NCBI RefSeq assembly: GCF_000264995.1
Contig: NW_006767443.1
Location: forward strand, 428,613-492,612
Length of the DNA: 64,000 nucleotides
Reading direction: 5' to 3'
Source: Punctularia strigosozonata HHB-11173 SS5
Taxonomy: Eukaryota; Basidiomycota; Agaricomycetes; Corticiales; Punctulariaceae
A program made the position numbers and the translations under genes. Below, in pieces: positions 35,717 to 49,000 of the stretch. Under the pieces are notes generated by a model that saw only the letters and a program-made list of their open reading frames with translations, was not told where the DNA came from and made no database searches. Position 1 is the stretch's first letter; every line of letters starts with the position of its first letter.

Positions 35717-36525
35717 ACAGCCGTTTTCAAAAATCATGAGCGCGGCACCAGAAACGAGACGCGCGTCGTGAACGACCCTAAAGTGGGGTCACCGCCAGAT
35801 CAGCGATGCCGGCGAGCTCAGGAGGTCAGCCAGCTCAGGCATCTCGACGGGATCGTATTGCTGTTGTTGTCTGAGGAGTGCCCGAGCATAAGGGAGCCAA
35901 AGGTTAGCCCGATTTTGAGCTCGAGATACGATGTGCAATGTTTCTGGGGGTTTCTGATTCCCTCAACTTGATGCTCCCGGCGGATTGTCTTTCACCCATT
36001 CTGTCAACTTCCACTCGCCTATGGGATCTTCTTGATAGCGGGCTACACCTTGATTTGGAGCAGTACACTTGTACAATGGTTGCCCCTCAGTGAGCCGCTG
36101 GCAGTAACCCTAATGTAAGGGTCTTACCCAATGCTCCCCAATGACGAGTCGCCGATGAGTTCCCAAACATCTCGTTGTTGAAAACATTGGTAGACTCCTG
36201 GGACACAAATTTGCTCATACAGAGGCTCGACTGTGTCCAGATTTGCTGGACATAGCGTCCATAATCATGGTTTACATTCGCTGACGCTATCCTTGCCTGC
36301 TACCGGGAAATTGCTCGTTAATTCCTTTGAATATCATGTTTACCACTCCTCAGAATCATCCTCTGAGCTCCTCACGTGTATTTTAATCATTTCCATGCTA
36401 TCCTAGGGCGCATCATCGTAGAGTTCGTCGTCGAACACGATGTGCTGGCAGCAAACCCAGCTTTGGGGTCATCACGACGCGCATCTCGTTTCTGGTGCCG
36501 CGCTCATGATTTTTGAAAACGGCTG
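35717..36525. mobile_element. Non-autonomous DNA transposon (MITE-like) with ~70-bp terminal inverted repeats and TA flanks
   Basis: The left end begins CAGCCGTTTTCAAAAATCAT at 35717. The right end is its reverse complement, finishing at 36525. The match continues for about 45 bp without a difference up to the ACGAGA/TGCGCG position, and with a few changes to about 70 bp. Both ends are flanked by TA (35715-35716 and 36526-36527), as expected for the Tc1/mariner-pogo type of target duplication. The 809-bp interior has no intact transposase. A minus-strand stretch translating to WVKDNPPGASS and, further on, LLRQQQQYDPVEMPELADLL could be a remnant of coding sequence. The nearly identical ends suggest fairly recent insertion. 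The class is inferred from the ends only. Confidence 0.8.
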
Positions 36526-36527
36526 TA

Positions 36528-37337
36528 GTCGCGCGACGACAGGAGGTCACCGCGACTCAGCCCCTCCCACGAGTCTACACGCCATGTATCTGCAGCCTCA
36601 AAGTCTGCTACTTGCTGGCACGTAAGTATACCCGGCCTCAGACGTCTCGGGGATACTCTCCACGCGAGGAAAGTGAAACACGTAGGCTTTCGGCAGCATA
36701 CAGGGTCAGCACGCTTCTGGTTCATCGTATGTACACCCTTTTCTCCGACTTGCTCATGTGGGTTCAAGGAGTTCGTGCCTGATGCCGATCTTGCTCTTCC
36801 AGTCGTTACGCGGTGTGCATCAGCATGAAGCTCGACTTCGCTTTTCCTGCGGTTATCCGTCAAAAGCTGCGTTCAACCCCCCCTGCGGACGGATGAATAT
36901 ATCGACACTGCTGCCCGCGTTCGCGTACGTAGCGAGCTCTTCCCGTGGAAGTTGCTCCTGTTCCCCGCTACAAGTCCACCACTATAGCATTGCTGGTAAT
37001 GACTCCAGCTCTTTCCGTTAACGAGATGAAGGACCAATGTCTCGATGACGGCCGTACTGCTCGCACCATAAATCGCCTAGCGGCCTAAGATATGTGGGTC
37101 TGCAGGCGTGGGCGCGGGGTGTGTGGTACGTGTCTAAACTGCCGCCGCGCATACGCGTACACGGGGAGATCGACCGCTTATTCATCCTCTCAACAGTCAC
37201 TACCATGGCGTAACCTCAGGGAAATGAATCGTGACAAAGCCTCTTTCCAAGCACAATAAAAGGCGCGACGCCTCAGTTAGCTCATGCTTCAGATCGCTCT
37301 TGCCCAAGGAGAACATTGATACTAGATAATTCCCGCC
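36528..37337. other. Intergenic, promoter of the aldo/keto reductase gene
   Basis: About 810 bp between the inverted-repeat element and the AKR start. An AATAAAAG lies about 85 bp before the ATG. No gene is recognised. Confidence 0.55.
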
Positions 37338-38851
37338 ATGTCGCTCTTCACACCAGCCCCTCTTCCCCGGACCAACCTCGGCCGTTATCGTCGTTTGTCA
37401 CCTACAGCAGGTATCCATGTGTCCCCGATCCAGCTCGGCGGGGCCAACATCGGTGATAAGTGGCACACGATCGGCCTGGGGGAGATGGACGAGAAGTCGT
37501 CGATCGCGCTGTTGGACGCGTACTTCGATGCGGGCGGAAACTTCATCGATACGTCGAGCAATTAGTCGGTTGCATATGCTCGATGTCCGGTGTCCGTGGT
37601 AATAAACTTTTTTGCCAGCCAGGACGGGCGATCGGAAGAGATTATTGGAGAGTGGGCGGAGAAGAGGGGTATCCGCGACCAGCTCGTCATAGCCACCAAG
37701 GTCTGTAGCACATCACCAACTTGGTCTCTTTAGGAAGGGTCACTGAAGTTGTGTTCCCAGTACACGTCTCCGCACAAGTCTCACGACCAGTCGATCACCC
37801 AGAAGGTTAACTACATCGGCAACAACGTCAAGTCGTTGCATATATCCGTCGAGGCCTCGCTGAAGAAACTTCGGACGTCGTACATTGATATTCTTTACGT
37901 GCACTGGTGGGACTGGGACACGAGCGTGGAGGAGGTCATGAACGGCCTCCACGCGCTCGTCCTGGCCGGGAAGGTCCTTTACCTGGTGAGCGCAGCCGTC
38001 CGTTCTCCGATCAAAGTGTGAGGTGCTCACCCATTTGGGGCAATGTACAGGGTATATCTGATACGCCGGCATGGGTGGTATCCTCGGCAAACCGGTACGC
38101 GCGTGATCACGGGAAAACGCCGTTCGTGATCTACCAAGGCGCATGGAACGTCATGGAACGCTCCTTCGAGCGTGAAATTATCCCCATGGCTCGTTATGAA
38201 GGTGAGCCAACTCTTCCTTTACAATCTGATCATATACGCGCCAGGAATTGAGACGTCGTTTCTTGACCAATCAGGCCTCGCACTCGCGCCGTGGAACGTG
38301 CTCGCCGGCGGTAAGATCCGCACGGACGAGGAAGAGCAGCGCCGCCGGGAGTCGGGTGAGAAAGGCCGGACGGTGTTGAACCCAAATTGGGAGCGAACGG
38401 AGGACGAGAGGAAGGTGTGCAAGGCGCTCGAGAAGGTCGCGGCCGAGGTCGGCGCGAAGCATATCACTGCCGGTACGAGAGCCGCCCCCGATCCTTCACC
38501 GTGTCCACATTATGCTGACCATTTCGTAGTCGCGATCGCGTACTTGATGCAAAAGACGCCGCACGTATTCCCCATCGTCGGCGGACGGAAGGTCGAGCAA
38601 TTGCTCGCGAACATTGAAGCGCTCAGCATCACTCTCAAGCCCGAGCAAGTCGAGTATCTCGAGAGCATCGTGCCGTTCGACCCCGGGTTCCCGAACAGCA
38701 TGATCGTAAGCAGTCCCATTTTCACGGAATGTTGGGGCGGGGCCTCAACTTCTCGGCTTTTGGATAGGGCGACGGGACCAAGTACTCGTTGTTCATGGCG
38801 ATGTCGAACTTGGACAAAGATCCGCTGGTCCCGGTCATCCGTCCGCAGTAG
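37338..38851 (+). CDS. Aldo/keto reductase, aryl-alcohol dehydrogenase/NorB type (AKR9-like)
   Basis: Seven exons run from ATG 37338 to TAG 38849-38851. The N-terminus has [20 protein letters not shown], then the catalytic residues of the family: Asp in [13 protein letters not shown], Tyr in the same motif, Lys in LVIATK and His in [11 protein letters not shown]. Later come [33 protein letters not shown] and the cofactor-binding [18 protein letters not shown]. The chain ends [16 protein letters not shown]. Such enzymes reduce aryl aldehydes with NADPH in the cytosol; white-rot fungi have several. One splice donor splits the SNY motif, and the frame is otherwise simple. The precise substrate is unknown. 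Confidence 0.92.
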
Positions 38852-40507
38852 ACATGGGAAAGGCCTTATGTACAGTGTGTGGAAGAATACATCGTGACGA
38901 CGGGACGAAAACCGGAGAGAGTGCCGGGCGACCTCTATCTAGGACACGCGGAAAACGGGAGGGATGGTACTCTGCATTGATATGCAGCTTGTTCACATCG
39001 CCAGGTCGTCTTGAGACGATCTTAAGAGCATCAAGCAATCTCGAACACTTTGTCGAGGCTGGACTACCTGCATGAGCGAGCAGCAGGGATAGCATCGATT
39101 GCAGGCGATGGATGCAGGCGAACTTGAAGGTGTACTCCGTGCCTTTGAGCGCGATTAGTCCTCAAGGGTCAGTCTGCGCGTCGAAATTGTACCACCATGA
39201 GAGCTATCGACTCTTCGGATATCTGCAACATTACCCCATCTGAACGTGGGTTGAAAATGGTTTCAGTTTCGTGAGCCGTAGACAGTAGGCCTCGGTTGAA
39301 AGAAGAAGGAAGTAGAAACAATCAACTTGACCACCACGGTTTCCTCGTAGATCTCATGGTTCTCAGATTTGGAATCGAGAGTGATCCTCACATAGTGCAG
39401 AGACGAGTCACAATCCGGCTGGACAGTGCGATGCACTGTTTTGTGCGTCGTGCTTTGCACTTCAGATTCAGTGAGTCCTCGTTCAGGTGAGCGTTGATAG
39501 TGCATGTCCCAAGCGTCTTGAATTGCGATAGAGTGGGTCGCGACGTTGCAATTGGGTAATTGGGCCGTTGCAAGAAGTACTGACTTAGGCTGCGTTTGGG
39601 AACGCTTGATTCTGCGAGACAGATTTGACCGAGACCACTTGCCATTCTAGATCCGTGAGACTGAATGTACATACATGACAAGACATGTACAGCAGTATAA
39701 AATAGGGTCAGAGACAAACTGAGTCAGTGGACTGGTTTTTTCTACCTGGTACGTCGCCTGCACGAGTGGCGTACGTGCAGCGCAGCACCCGGCTGTTCCG
39801 CTACCAGGACCACTGCAATCTACCTACCGGTTTGTGACTGTCAGTCGCTGCCGTAATCTGGACAAGACTTTCAAACAGCGATTGTCACTACGTTGTCGGC
39901 TTTTCACCTGCATCCCAGCTGTCTTCGAGTCTATTCGGCGCATCTATCATTATGGTGCATGCACGGGGCTAACTTGACCGGGGCTATGCTTCACACTCAA
40001 TCCAATCCTCCCGTTCGCTGCGCGTCACATTTCTCGGAGATTCTTTCGCGTCGGCCTTTCGAATAGCCCGAGTTACGATGAGACATCGAGGACTTTTGCT
40101 CAGACTGAGTTCAGTTCTAACTTTGATGTTGCTCCATCCGGCATTATTGACACCGTGGTTCGCCAATCGTCGCTCCGGGTATACAAGCTAAGCTTGGTTC
40201 ACAGTCATGACCCGAGGTCTCCATTCCACGCCATAGCACTTGTGCCCCCTCTGTCTCCTTCGGGCGGAGCAGTTCGACCTGCTAACTACCTTTGGGATAT
40301 GCACGAGTGGCGTATTGTACATCGTAACATCGGGCGGATGTCCTCTCCGGCCTCAGGATCAACCCGCGGTCTCCCACGTCAAGCTAATGTTCTTCTGATC
40401 CAGCCGAATGCGGGAGGCGATGGTCTAAATGCGCGGATACTTAACATGAGGGCCAGAATTCTTTGCTACTACTGAACTTCCCCTCTCCCTCTCACTTCGT
40501 CGGCGCT
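38852..40507. other. Intergenic, nothing recognised
   Basis: This 1.65-kb stretch lies between the AKR stop and a P450 start. Short open frames in it lack any resemblance. The segment 39770-39825 resembles 23335-23400 (see findings). Confidence 0.55.
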
Positions 40508-42772
40508 ATGCCTTCCGGCGTCAGTTTCATTGACGCAGCCTTGCTTGCTTTATTCGTATATCTCCTTGGACGGCTCATTGCGCGATCGTCTCCGACGCGT
40601 CTGCCTCCTGGCCCCCGTGGGTTACCCCTCATAGGGAACCTCCTGGATCTGCCGAAGGACCATGAGTGGGAGACGTTCACGCGTTGGGGGAGAGATTTCG
40701 GTATGAGTTTCAATATCGAAACGTGCTCTCCAACGACGTGTATCTTGACGTGAGGTGTGCTACCTCGTAGGAGACCTTTCCATGGTGAGAGCGCTCGGAA
40801 CGAACATGCTGGTCATCAACTCCTCCAAGATCGCGGTCGACATGCTAGGTGGGTTGCCAATTTTGGTGCACGTCGTAATCTTTATGAACCCAAGCTTGCA
40901 GAGAAAAAGTCAAACATATACAGTGATCGCCCATGGATGAAAATGGCCTGCGACCTCGTTGGACACAAGGGACATTGCATTTTCAGTCCGTACAACGATC
41001 GACTGAGGCTTTTCCGGAAAATGTTCCACGGTCCGTATTCCGTTTCATGTTTCGGCATTTGTGCCTGTATAGCAGAGTGTCTTCGCGAGAGGCTGACTAT
41101 CATATCCCGTTGCAGGCGTGCTCGCAGGCAAGGAGAATCTGGACGCTCATACAGCCATCGAGGAACACGAAACGCACCGGTTTCTGTACCGCCTCTCGAG
41201 AAATCCTGACGGTCTGCGAGAGGAGTTGCGCAGGCGAGTGCATGTGCAACTCTTGATCGGGGTATGCTCACGTGTATGTTTGCCCAGGTTGGCTGGCGCC
41301 ATCATCCTCAAGGTGTGTCACGGTTACGAGCTCGTCGAAGAGGGAGACGACCCGATGGTCGACCTTGTGGAGCGTGTTATGATCGAGTTCGGAGACGTGA
41401 CCACCCCCGGGCACTACGTGGTGGATATCATCCCCTGGCGTAAGTCGATGCGCACATCGATGGTCAGGCCATGCTGGCTCATTTGCGATATAGTTGCATA
41501 TCTTCCCGGGTGGTTGCCCGGTATGGGATTTAAGAGGGCCGCGGTAGAGATGCGCAAGGTTTTGTACGACGGGAAGGACATGCCGATTGCATTCGTGAAG
41601 GAGCAAATGGTATGACAACAACGAGCAGCATCTCGATGTCTGGGAAGATTCAGCGCTAACTGCATTCATCTTGCCCCAGGCTAAGGGAACAGCTATGCGG
41701 TGCTTTACCTCAAAATGCCTGGAAAAGGTCGCTGAAGGGAACGCTCCGTACAATGAGGACATGGTGGGGTGGGCAGGAGTCAATATATATGGAGGTGAGG
41801 TTACAGGCAGTATCGATCACGGCGCTCCCCTAAATCTCATTCATAGGTGGTGCAGATACGGTAAGCTTTGCGTTTATCATGAAAATACATCAGATGAACA
41901 AACGCATCGATGTAGACCGTGTCTGTCAGTGCCTCCCGCTGCTGATACATTGTGTGTGTGTCAATATAACTCACTGATATTTCAGGCCAACTATTCGTTC
42001 TTCCTTGCGATGATGCTGCACCCCGACGTTCAGAAGAAAGCACAGGAAGAGATTGACCGTGTTGTTGGGCCGGACCGGCTACCGACTTTGGCGGATCGAG
42101 AGCATCTGCCGTACATAAATGCGCTCGTGAAGGAAACGATGAGGTGGCAAGTGGTGCTGCCTCAAGGTAAGCGGATCGCCAGTCTGACTAGTAATGAAAC
42201 TGACTGGTGTCGCGTAGCTCTTCCTCATGTGCTTAGAGAGGACGATATCCATGAAGGCTTCTTCATTCCGAAGGGTACCATATGCATCCCGAACGTCTGG
42301 TATGCATGATCGACGTTGCATTCTGTGCATGTTTGGGAGCTCAATTCGCTGTTGCATGTAGGGGTTTCCTCCACGATCCAGCTACCTACCGTGATCCGGA
42401 GAACTTCAACCCGTCCCGGTTCCTCGAGGCGGAGGGTAAACCTGCTGAAACAGACTCGCGCTTGTTCTGCTTCGGGTTCGGCCGCAGAATATGCCCAGGT
42501 TTGGGACATCGATTCAATTGCATATTGCTCCTCTGACATGTTTTTCCGTTGAAGGTCGTCAACTGGCCGATGCGTCTATTTTTCTCCAATGCGCGATGTC
42601 CCTCGCAGTTTTCAACATTGACAAGCCTTTGGACAACTCGGGAACTGCCATCGAGCCCGTACTGGATCGTACGAGCGGGGTCGTTACACATCCGACGCAT
42701 TTCGCGTGCACGATCAAACCTCGCTCTGCACGGGCTGCCGGGCTGATTCGGTCGTTCGAAGATGCTCTTTGA
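40508..42772 (+). CDS. Cytochrome P450 monooxygenase (CYP64/OrdA-like)
   Basis: The start [20 protein letters not shown] is a membrane anchor, followed by the hinge [18 protein letters not shown]. Further landmarks are [24 protein letters not shown]-like [14 protein letters not shown], the I-helix GGGADT, KETMRW (ExxR) and the haem loop [19 protein letters not shown] with the cysteine ligand. It ends RSFEDAL with TGA at 42770-42772. About 12 exons are needed; one intron (41234-41287) uses a GC donor. Microsomal P450s of this type oxidise hydrophobic compounds with electrons from a reductase. The gene appears whole. It lies 1.65 kb from an aldo/keto reductase on the same strand, which may be chance. 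Confidence 0.9.
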
Positions 42773-43192
42773 AATCGTATTTTCACAGCTTGACCCGAGT
42801 TTCATGTGCATGAAATGTCATTAACTATCTCATAAATCTATCACTGTTCTGTTGGGGCGTATATCCAGACGCAGACTTTTTTGTAATGCAAAGCGAAATT
42901 TCCAGCTTTACATCCAGCTATCCGCGACATTTTATGCGACATTCCAATGGCTCGTTGGTATGCTTGAGTTGCGATGGGCTGGATGTTGCGAAGTCGAACT
43001 ATTCAACTAAAGCGAAAGCTTGAAACGGTAATGAGTCCACGTGATCGAACCGAGCAGTGTGTCTGGCACTACAGTCTGAGTGAAGGTTCTCTTGGACAAC
43101 GACAACGCACACTATCCCATCGCTGAACCATTGCTGGCGTTGTCAGCCTTGTACCCTAGTGACCTGCTTGGAATCACATCAACCTCTTTAAT
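42773..43192. other. Intergenic, promoter of the Mpe1 gene
   Basis: This 420-bp stretch lies between the P450 stop and the Mpe1 start, with nothing recognised beyond the expected 3' and 5' sequences. Confidence 0.6.
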
Positions 43193-45269
43193 ATGGCATC
43201 CTCGGTTTTCTACAGGTTCAAGTCGCAAAAAAATGATTCCCGAGTGACCTTTGACGGCACCGGCATCTCCGTGTTTGACCTGAAGAAAGAGATCATCCTC
43301 GCCAACAACCTGGGCAAGGCGAACGACATTGACATTGCCGTCTCGGATGCTTCCACAGGGCAAGGTGAAGACATGGGCGTTGGTGGCTGAAGCGGTGCGT
43401 TGACGGTGGTTGTTCTCTCAGAGCTCAAGGACGACGCGCACGTCGTTGCCCGGTCCTCGTCTGTGATTGTGAGGCGAGTGCCTGCTCCCAGAAATGGAAG
43501 AGGTGGTGCTGCTCGATACTTGGCCGGTCTAGCTCCTGCTGGAGGTGCTGACGCGGGGTCAAAACCGGGCGCGCCTGCGCCGATGCCGTGGCAGAACCGA
43601 GGTTCAATGTCGAAGCGCTTCGATGGGAAGGAGGATCATCCTCCCGTACAGAAACAAGCACCTGTAAGTCGTTTCTGTATCCTACTAATCCGCCCTATTC
43701 TTAAACTCTTTCCCGCAGGCCCCGGTCGTCAACAACGTGACGGATTCGGACGAAGCCGCCGCCATGGCTGCCATGTTCCAAGCACAAACGGCCAGCTGGG
43801 AGGAGACCCAGGAAAAAATGTCTCAGTTGGTGTCGCGCCCTTCCTGGCGTCCTGTTTTGTGTAGTAGATCTTGTCTAATGGACATCTATTCCATCATCCG
43901 TGTTCTGCGTATGACTCTGACAGTGCTACATATATCCACCGAAACCCGCGCGGTGGCGGCCCGTCCGAGCGGGGAGGCAGGAACTCATTCAACCAGCGTC
44001 ATCAGCCTGACCGACCCCTGCCCCCGAGCTACGTGTGTTACCGTTGCGGGCAGAAAGGTTTGAACCTCTTCTTGCGTCATGCATACTAGGTGCTGAAGCG
44101 CGTTTAAGGTCATTGGATACAAGACTGTCCTACGAACAACGATAAAGACTACGACCATCGACCGCGAATCAAGCGAACGACTGGTATTCCTCGTAGCTTC
44201 CTGAAGACCGTCGAGAACCCCAATGACGGGCAACATACGCAAGGAGTCATGGTCACCCCCGAAGGAGGTTACGTCGTCGCACAACCAGATATGTGAGTGT
44301 TTGAGGGTCGCGTCCTTCATCTCGTTCACTAATGCGGGCGCTCTAGCGCGTCGTGGCAAAAGCAAGTTGCGAAACCGAAGGCTTTGACAGAGGCCGAGAT
44401 TCGCGAGCGGACGCCAACGGACCCGGCGGTCACCTGCTCCATAGACAACAAACTGTTCAAGGACGCTGTTAAGACACCCTGTTGTGGCACCACTTTCTGC
44501 GAGGAATGTATCCAGACTCACCTCCTTGAACGTGACTTCATCTGTCCCAGCTGCGGGAAGAAGATCCAATCGCTCGATAAGCTGATACCAGACAAGCCGA
44601 CAAGGACGAAGGTTGGGGAGTACATTCATAAAGCGATCGAAGACAGCAAACGGGAGGACGGCGAGCCGCAATCCTCTAACGCAGGAAAGAGCGCCGCTAC
44701 TGGCGACACGAACACGGTGAGTTTGCGTGCGTGCGTTCGGCTTGCTTGCGTCTCGCGCTTACATTCCATTACCGTCGGACCAGGCCAATGCGGATAACGC
44801 ACCGCAAGAAGGCGATATCTACGCCCAGCAGACGGACGAGCCGGACATGCCGCAGATTATCGTGGACAGCATTCCGGGTCTGCAGGCGCAGCTGCACCAG
44901 CTCTCGACCATGCTTCAGAACCCGGCGCTCCCGCACCCGGTCAGGCAGACGACGGAGATGCAGTACAACCAATTGCAGATGCAGCTCCAGCAGGCGCAGA
45001 CGATCGCGGCCGCGCTGGAGGTGAACAAGGCGGCGGCTGCGGCGAGCTTCGCGAGTATGCAGCAGCAGATGCAACAGCAGATGCAGCCGATGATGCAACC
45101 GTGGGCGGCGGCGGCGTACGCGAGCCAGCAGGCGGTCGCGCAAGACTCGCCGTATCAGCGCTTGCCGGTGAACAACCGAAGGAGGAACCTGAAGAGGGAG
45201 AGGCCGAGCGACTTCGTGGAGGTCGCGGGAAGCGAGGGCGACCCCAAGCAAGCGAGGTACTGGGAGTGA
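43193..45269 (+). CDS. MPE1: Mpe1/RBBP6-like subunit of the cleavage and polyadenylation factor
   Basis: Domains in order are a DWNN ubiquitin-like fold (MASSVFYRFKSQKNDSRVTF, LKKEIILANNLGKANDIDI, VIVRRVPAPRNGRGGAARYL), a CCHC zinc knuckle (YVCYRCGQKGHWIQDCP), and a RING/U-box-like module (CSIDNKLFKDAVKTPCCGTTF, CEECIQTHL, FICPSCGKK). The C-terminus is Gln/Met-rich and ends in a basic NNRRRNLKRERPSDFVEV stretch with stop at 45267-45269. This order is diagnostic of Mpe1, which binds pre-mRNA and activates the CPF endonuclease in the nucleus. The zinc knuckle is split by an intron whose junction restores GHWIQDC. The Pta1 gene of the same complex lies 10 kb away. Confidence 0.93.
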
Positions 45270-46015
45270 GCAGATGGGCATTGGATATGCCGTGCCTGAT
45301 GGACTGACTTCGTCTGGAGGTGGCATGTAATCTTGATAAGCTCTTCACGACTGTGCAGTTGAGTAATTGGAAATATACATATCATACTTCATCGGACGAA
45401 TTCGTCTCGACAATTTGTCCGATTTTCGCGGATGGACTCTCGTCGCATCGGTGCATCGCACATCCATGAGTCCATGGCAGGTGGTTCCGCTGGTCATTGC
45501 AAGCGATGCTATATAATGAAATCAGCATTGCTCTACATGCGCGGCCTACCACACATTCGCGTCGGGCTCGTAGTGAATGCTTCCTCGTCAAGGCATACTT
45601 ACATTTCGCCAGATCCTGACGAGATTGGAGGATCAACCGGAGCTCGCTGCCGCAGCGAGGGCGCATGGGCCGGATCAGGTGCGCTTCTGATTGGCGGAAA
45701 GCCACGTGCCATCGGCCCGCGCTTTCCCCGCTGACGGGACGCGATTTACACCAATACCCCGGCCGCGTCGCCTTCGGGGGGCGCGTTACGCAGTGTCGAC
45801 TTCATCATCCTCTACAGATCAGAAATGTGGCCCTCGGCCCTGCAACGGAGCTGGTGCGCCGCGGATGCCGGGCCCGGTTTGTCAACTCACTGCCGTTTGC
45901 GGTCCGTTGCCTTCGGGTTATAAAGGCGTTCGCCTCCAACATATCCTGATCAACGTTTCTTCTCTTATTACACCTTTCAAAGACTACACCTTTTAAAGAC
46001 TGCTCCGGAGCCGAT
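45270..46015. other. Intergenic, promoter of the PDR transporter gene
   Basis: About 750 bp. A TATAAAG lies near 45919, about 95 bp before the ATG, and the stretch from about 45940 to 46010 is pyrimidine-rich. No other gene is seen. Confidence 0.6.
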
Positions 46016-49000
46016 ATGTCCGTCTCGGACTCGGCGTCTACCTACATCGGAGAAGACAACATGGGCTTTCACTCGTCTACTTCTCCTCGTCCGGAGCGCA
46101 TTCACATCGACGAGCAGAGCAGGCAGAACGTCACGGAGCTCGCGAGACAGATATCGAGAACGTCCAACGCCGGTGTTCCACGAAGGCGGGATACCGCCCC
46201 TCACACTCAACCGCTTTCTCCGGCCGCGTCGCGCAGCTCGAACGCCAAAGGCGAAGATCTGCCGAACCCATTCATCGGGAGCGACGATCCGAGGCTCCTA
46301 CCGGGTAGCGGGTCATTCGACGTCAAAGCGTGGATTCGCGCCGTCTTGAACATCGTTGAGCGAGAGCCCGAGCGGTTCCCTCAGCGCACGGCGGGCATTA
46401 GCTTCAAGAACCTATCCGCCTACGGCTTCGGCACGTCGACCGACTACCAGAAGGATGTGGGAAATATCTGGCTAGAAGGCGCTGGACTGGTTCGGAAGGT
46501 GCTTGGGAGGGAGAGGCAGCGCAAGATCGATATTCTGCGCAATTTCGACGGTCTGGTGAAAAGTGGAGAGACGCTTGTCGTTCTCGGGCGACCTGGGAGT
46601 GGGTGCAGTACCTTCCTGAAAACGTGAGAGTTGCGCTGTTTATCATTTTCCAACGTCCACTTAATCCTCCGTATAGCATCGCCGGTCAGACCCACGGCTT
46701 TTTCCTGTCGCCGGAGACCGAAATACACTACTCCGGCATTCCGCGTGAGCAGTACATCAAGCACTTCCGCGGAGAGGTCATATACCAGGTATATACGATC
46801 GCACTCGCTATTTCCTCCCTCTTACGCTGTCGAGTTAGGCCGAAGTAGATGTACACTTCCCGATGCTGACCGTCGGCGAGACCCTCGCATTTGCGGCGCT
46901 TGCGCGGGCGCCTCACAACCGTCCCGACGGCGTCACCCGCCGGCAGTGGGCGATGCACATGCGCGACGTCGTCATGACCATCTTCGGCCTCAGTCACACC
47001 GTGAACACTCGCGTCGGGAACGATTATATTCGTGGGGTGCGTCAAGTTTTTCCCCCCAAATACTTGCTTTTTAAAGCCGCTTCCTAGGTTTCCGGCGGTG
47101 AACGCAAGCGCGTGTCCATTGCGGAGGCGACTTTGAGCGGTAGTCCAGTACAATGCTGGGACAACAGTACGCGAGGATTGGACAGCGCCACTGCGCTTGA
47201 ATTCGTAAAGACATTGCGAACCGCATCGGAAGCCGGTGGGGTAGCCAACATCGTCGCGATTTACCAAGCCAGCCAGGAAGCATACGACGTAAGGTTATAT
47301 GCGCATACATCCAGGCATTTTAACTGATCATGCGTGTCCGCAGTTGTTCGACAAGGTCATCCTGCTCTACGAGGGCCGCCAGATCTTCTTCGGCCCCACA
47401 AAGGCAGCCAAGGATTACTTCATTCGGATGGGCTACGAGTGCCCTCCCCGCCAGACGACCGCGGACTTCCTCACGTCAATTACCAGTCCGGAGGAGCGCA
47501 TCGTCCGCGCCGGATTCGAAGGCCGCGTCCCGCGCACGCCGGACGAGTTCGCCGTCGCGTGGAAGCAGAGCGCCGAGCATGCTCACCTCATGCGCGAGAT
47601 CGAGGCGTACGACCACCAGTACCCCGTCGGTGGACACCACCTCGAAACGTTCGTCAAGTCGCGTAAGGCGCAGCAGGCGGACCACGTCAGCTCCAAGTCG
47701 CCGTACACGATTTCGTTCCCGATGCAGGTCCGCCTTTGCTTGGTGCGCGGGTTCCAGCGGCTGAGGAACGACCTGTCGATGTTCTTCGTGACGGTGTTCG
47801 GCAACTCGATCATGTGCCTCATCGTTTCCTCGGTCTTCTACAACCTCCCCACAGACACGAGCAGCTTTTTCTCGCGCGGTGCACTGCTCTTCTACGCGAT
47901 CCTTCTGAACGCGTTCTCGAGCGCGCTCGAAATCCTTACGCTCTATGAGCAGCGGCCGATCGTGGAGAAGCACACGGCGTACGCGCTCATACACCCCGCT
48001 GCCGAAGCCTTCGCGTCGATGTTGACGGACCTGCCGACCAAGATCTTGACGGCGCTTGCGAGCAACCTCATCTTGTACTTCATGACGAACCTACGACGTG
48101 AAGCCGGCGCGTTTTTCATCTTCTTCCTCGTATCTTTCACCACGACGCTCGTGATGAGCATGATCTTCCGGACCATCGCCGCCTCCTCCCGGACGTTGGC
48201 ACAAGCGATGACACCAGCGTCTTTGTAAGTACCGCCGGCATTTGTTTCGCGCACAATGCTCACGGATCACTAGGTTTATTCTGGCCCTTGGTACGGTTCT
48301 GGCACCTTTGTTCCGTGTATCTATTCTGACCCAAGATCATAGTCATATACACCGGCTTCACCATCCCTACACGAAGTACGTCTTACGACTTCGCAATCGC
48401 GACCTGTCCCTGACTGACATTGTTTGCGCAGACATGCATCCTTGGTTCCGGTGGATCAACTACCTGGATCCCATCGGCTACGGGTTCGAGGCACTAATGG
48501 CCAACGAGTTCTCCAGTAGGAGATACGCCTGCGCGTGAGTGATTCCAGACCGATCCTAGGTTCTAACGCTCATCACCTATCCAGGCAATTCATACCTTCC
48601 GGACCGCGGTACGCCAATGTCTCCGGCACCGAGCACATCTGCTCTGTAGTCGGTGGCAAGCCGGGAAATAACTTCGTCGACGGCTCGGACTATATCGCGC
48701 AGTCGTTCCAATACAGCCGGTCCCATCTCTGGCGCAACTGGGGCATATTGGTGGGATTCTTGATCTTCTTCCTCATCACGTACCTCGCCGCGACGACCTA
48801 CATCAGCTCGGCCAAGTCGAAGGGCGAAGTCTTGGTCTTCCTTCGGGGACACCTGCGCCCTGAGAAGAGGGACGACGAGGAAGGCGCGTCGCGCGGGGAG
48901 AAAAAGGTGGTTGTATCGTCCTCGTCTTCGAGTCGCTCGAGCAAGGATGCGGCGGCGGATTTGAGCCAGCGGGATATCTTCATGTGGCGTGATGTGGTGC

